NCBI GenBank assembly: GCA_003229995.1
Contig: QIGJ01000013.1
Location: forward strand, 1 to 6,677
Source of the DNA: Gammaproteobacteria bacterium
Lineage (GTDB): Bacteria; Pseudomonadota; Gammaproteobacteria; SZUA-152
Direction of reading: 5' to 3'
DNA: 6,677 nucleotides
Shown: piece by piece, positions 5,516-6,677 of the stretch
Layout of the letters: each line of letters starts with the position of its first letter
Position numbering within the stretch: position 1 is the first letter of the stretch
Notes under the pieces: generated by a model
Databases searched by the model: none
The model's input: only the letters and a program-made list of their open reading frames with translations
What the model was told of the DNA's origin: nothing
Position numbers and translations under genes: made by a program

Positions 5516-6634
5516 TCAACACAACACCAGATTATCCCGATGAATCAACTCCGACTCGTCCACATACCCCAGCACTATTTCCATTTTATCGGTGGGCAAA
5601 CCTTTGATTTTTTGCGCCTCGATTGCACTGTAATTCACCAGACCTCGTGCCACCTCAGCCCCCTTTTGATCCACACAGGCAACCACTTCACCGCGCTCAA
5701 AATTACCACTGACGGCCATCACACCCACCGGTAACAGACTGCGGCCAGACTCCCGCAACACACGCACCGCACCAGCATCCAGTACCAGTTCACCACGCAA
5801 TTGTAAATGGCCCGCCAGCCACTGCTTGCGAGCCGCCAGTGATTTCTGCTCTGTTGATAACAACGTACCCACCATTTTGCCTGCCAGCACGGAGGTCAGT
5901 ACATCCATTTCGTGGCCGTGGGCAATCACCGTCGCCGCACCGGAACGTGCAGCCAGCCGCGCAGCACGTAGTTTGGTCAACATACCACCACGACCCAATG
6001 CACCTGCCTCACCCACCAATGCTTCCAGAGACATGTCATTAGCACTGGCAGTGTCGATTAGTTTGGCATCAGCATGGTTGCGTGGGTCTTTGTCAAACAA
6101 ACCCGCCTGATCGGTAAGAATAATCAGGCAGTCCGCTTCCAGTAAATTAGCCACCAACGCGGCCAGGGTGTCGTTGTCACCAAAACGGATTTCATCGGTC
6201 ACCACGGTGTCATTTTCGTTAATCACGGGCACCACGCCAAGCCCCAGTAAAGCGCGCAACGTGCTGCGGGCATTGAGATAACGTTGGCGATCAGAGAGGT
6301 CTTCATGAGTGAGTAACACTTGAGCAGTATGAATACCGTGCTGTTGAAAGCAGGATTCGTAGGCCTGCACCAGACCCATTTGTCCCACGGCAGCGGCGGC
6401 CTGTTGCTCGAATAGCGCACGGGGGCGCTGGGTCCAGCCAAGGCGCATCATACCTTCGGCCACAGCACCACTGGAAACCAGCACCACATCGATGTCTTTT
6501 CCCCGCAGCCCAGCCATTTGCGCCACCCAGCCAGCAATAGCATTACGATCCAGCCCCTGGCCATTGGCGGTCAATAAAGCGCTGCCGATTTTAACCACGC
6601 AACGGCGGGTATTTTTAAGTTCTGTACGGTGCAT
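5516..6634 (-). CDS. proB: Glutamate 5-kinase with C-terminal PUA domain
   Basis: This cytoplasmic enzyme phosphorylates L-glutamate to gamma-glutamyl phosphate, the first and usually feedback-controlled step of proline synthesis. The 372-residue length is that of the two-domain form. The amino-acid kinase domain (about 11-260) has [10 protein letters not shown] with Lys15, SSGAV with Ser55, INENDTV with Asp142, FGDNDTLAA with Asn154, [14 protein letters not shown] (172-185) and GRGGMLTK ending at Lys221. These match the substrate and nucleotide-binding residues of E. coli ProB with a shift of 4-5. The PUA domain (about 277-356) contains [19 protein letters not shown] and GLVNYSA. The ATG at 6634 gives the normal N-terminus, but its ribosome site is weak. 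In Pseudomonas and relatives the Obg GTPase gene lies just upstream of proB; only 43 bp are visible here, so that neighbour cannot be confirmed. Confidence 0.97.
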   Translation of the reverse strand: MHRTELKNTRRCVVKIGSALLTANGQGLDRNAIAGWVAQMAGLRGKDIDVVLVSSGAVAEGMMRLGWTQRPRALFEQQAAAAVGQMGLVQAYESCFQQHGIHTAQVLLTHEDLSDRQRYLNARSTLRALLGLGVVPVINENDTVVTDEIRFGDNDTLAALVANLLEADCLIILTDQAGLFDKDPRNHADAKLIDTASANDMSLEALVGEAGALGRGGMLTKLRAARLAARSGAATVIAHGHEMDVLTSVLAGKMVGTLLSTEQKSLAARKQWLAGHLQLRGELVLDAGAVRVLRESGRSLLPVGVMAVSGNFERGEVVACVDQKGAEVARGLVNYSAIEAQKIKGLPTDKMEIVLGYVDESELIHRDNLVLC

Positions 6635-6661
6635 TTTTTGTAGGGTCTGCTCTATAGGGCG

Positions 6662-6675
6662 TAGCCATCAGGCTA
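6662..6675. other. Small inverted repeat upstream of proB
   Basis: TAGCC-ATCA-GGCTA can form a 5-bp perfect stem with a 4-nt loop, about 28 bp upstream of the proB start. No T run follows on the minus strand. It may be part of the junction with an upstream gene lying outside the window, and the edge prevents further judgement. Confidence 0.25.
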
Positions 6676-6677
6676 AG

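Overview
The window looks like part of a gammaproteobacterial chromosome, most likely a marine or polysaccharide-degrading relative of Pseudomonas or Cellvibrio. The lineage call is an inference from the protein sequences and the gene order; nothing in the window fixes the genus. The right half is conserved housekeeping DNA and the left half is accessory DNA coding for secreted proteins.

Right half (about 3326-6677). proB (glutamate 5-kinase, minus strand) faces rpsT (ribosomal protein S20, plus strand), and the two converge on one terminator hairpin that could work in both directions. rpsT and murJ (lipid II flippase, minus strand) diverge from a 238-bp region holding a good sigma70 promoter for rpsT. 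rpsT starts with TTG, as in E. coli, so its true start lies inside a longer ATG-initiated frame.

Left half (1-3325). Downstream of murJ, where many gammaproteobacteria carry ribF and ileS, there is a 331-bp non-coding stretch with short direct repeats. It is followed by two minus-strand genes for exported proteins. The first is a right-handed parallel beta-helix protein of 470 residues. The second is a kelch-type beta-propeller protein that runs off the left edge, so only its N-terminal 341 codons are visible. About 500 bp between them holds no convincing gene, but it contains protein-like minus-strand frames that may be a very small gene or a decayed one, and two short perfect inverted repeats.

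The beta-helix and kelch proteins could both act on extracellular or periplasmic polysaccharide, but neither shows a diagnostic catalytic signature I can name. They are too far apart to be called an operon. I see no tRNA, rRNA, CRISPR array, insertion sequence, integrase or phage gene, and no clear sign of a new multi-gene system. The most interesting part is the accessory left half and its boundary with murJ.
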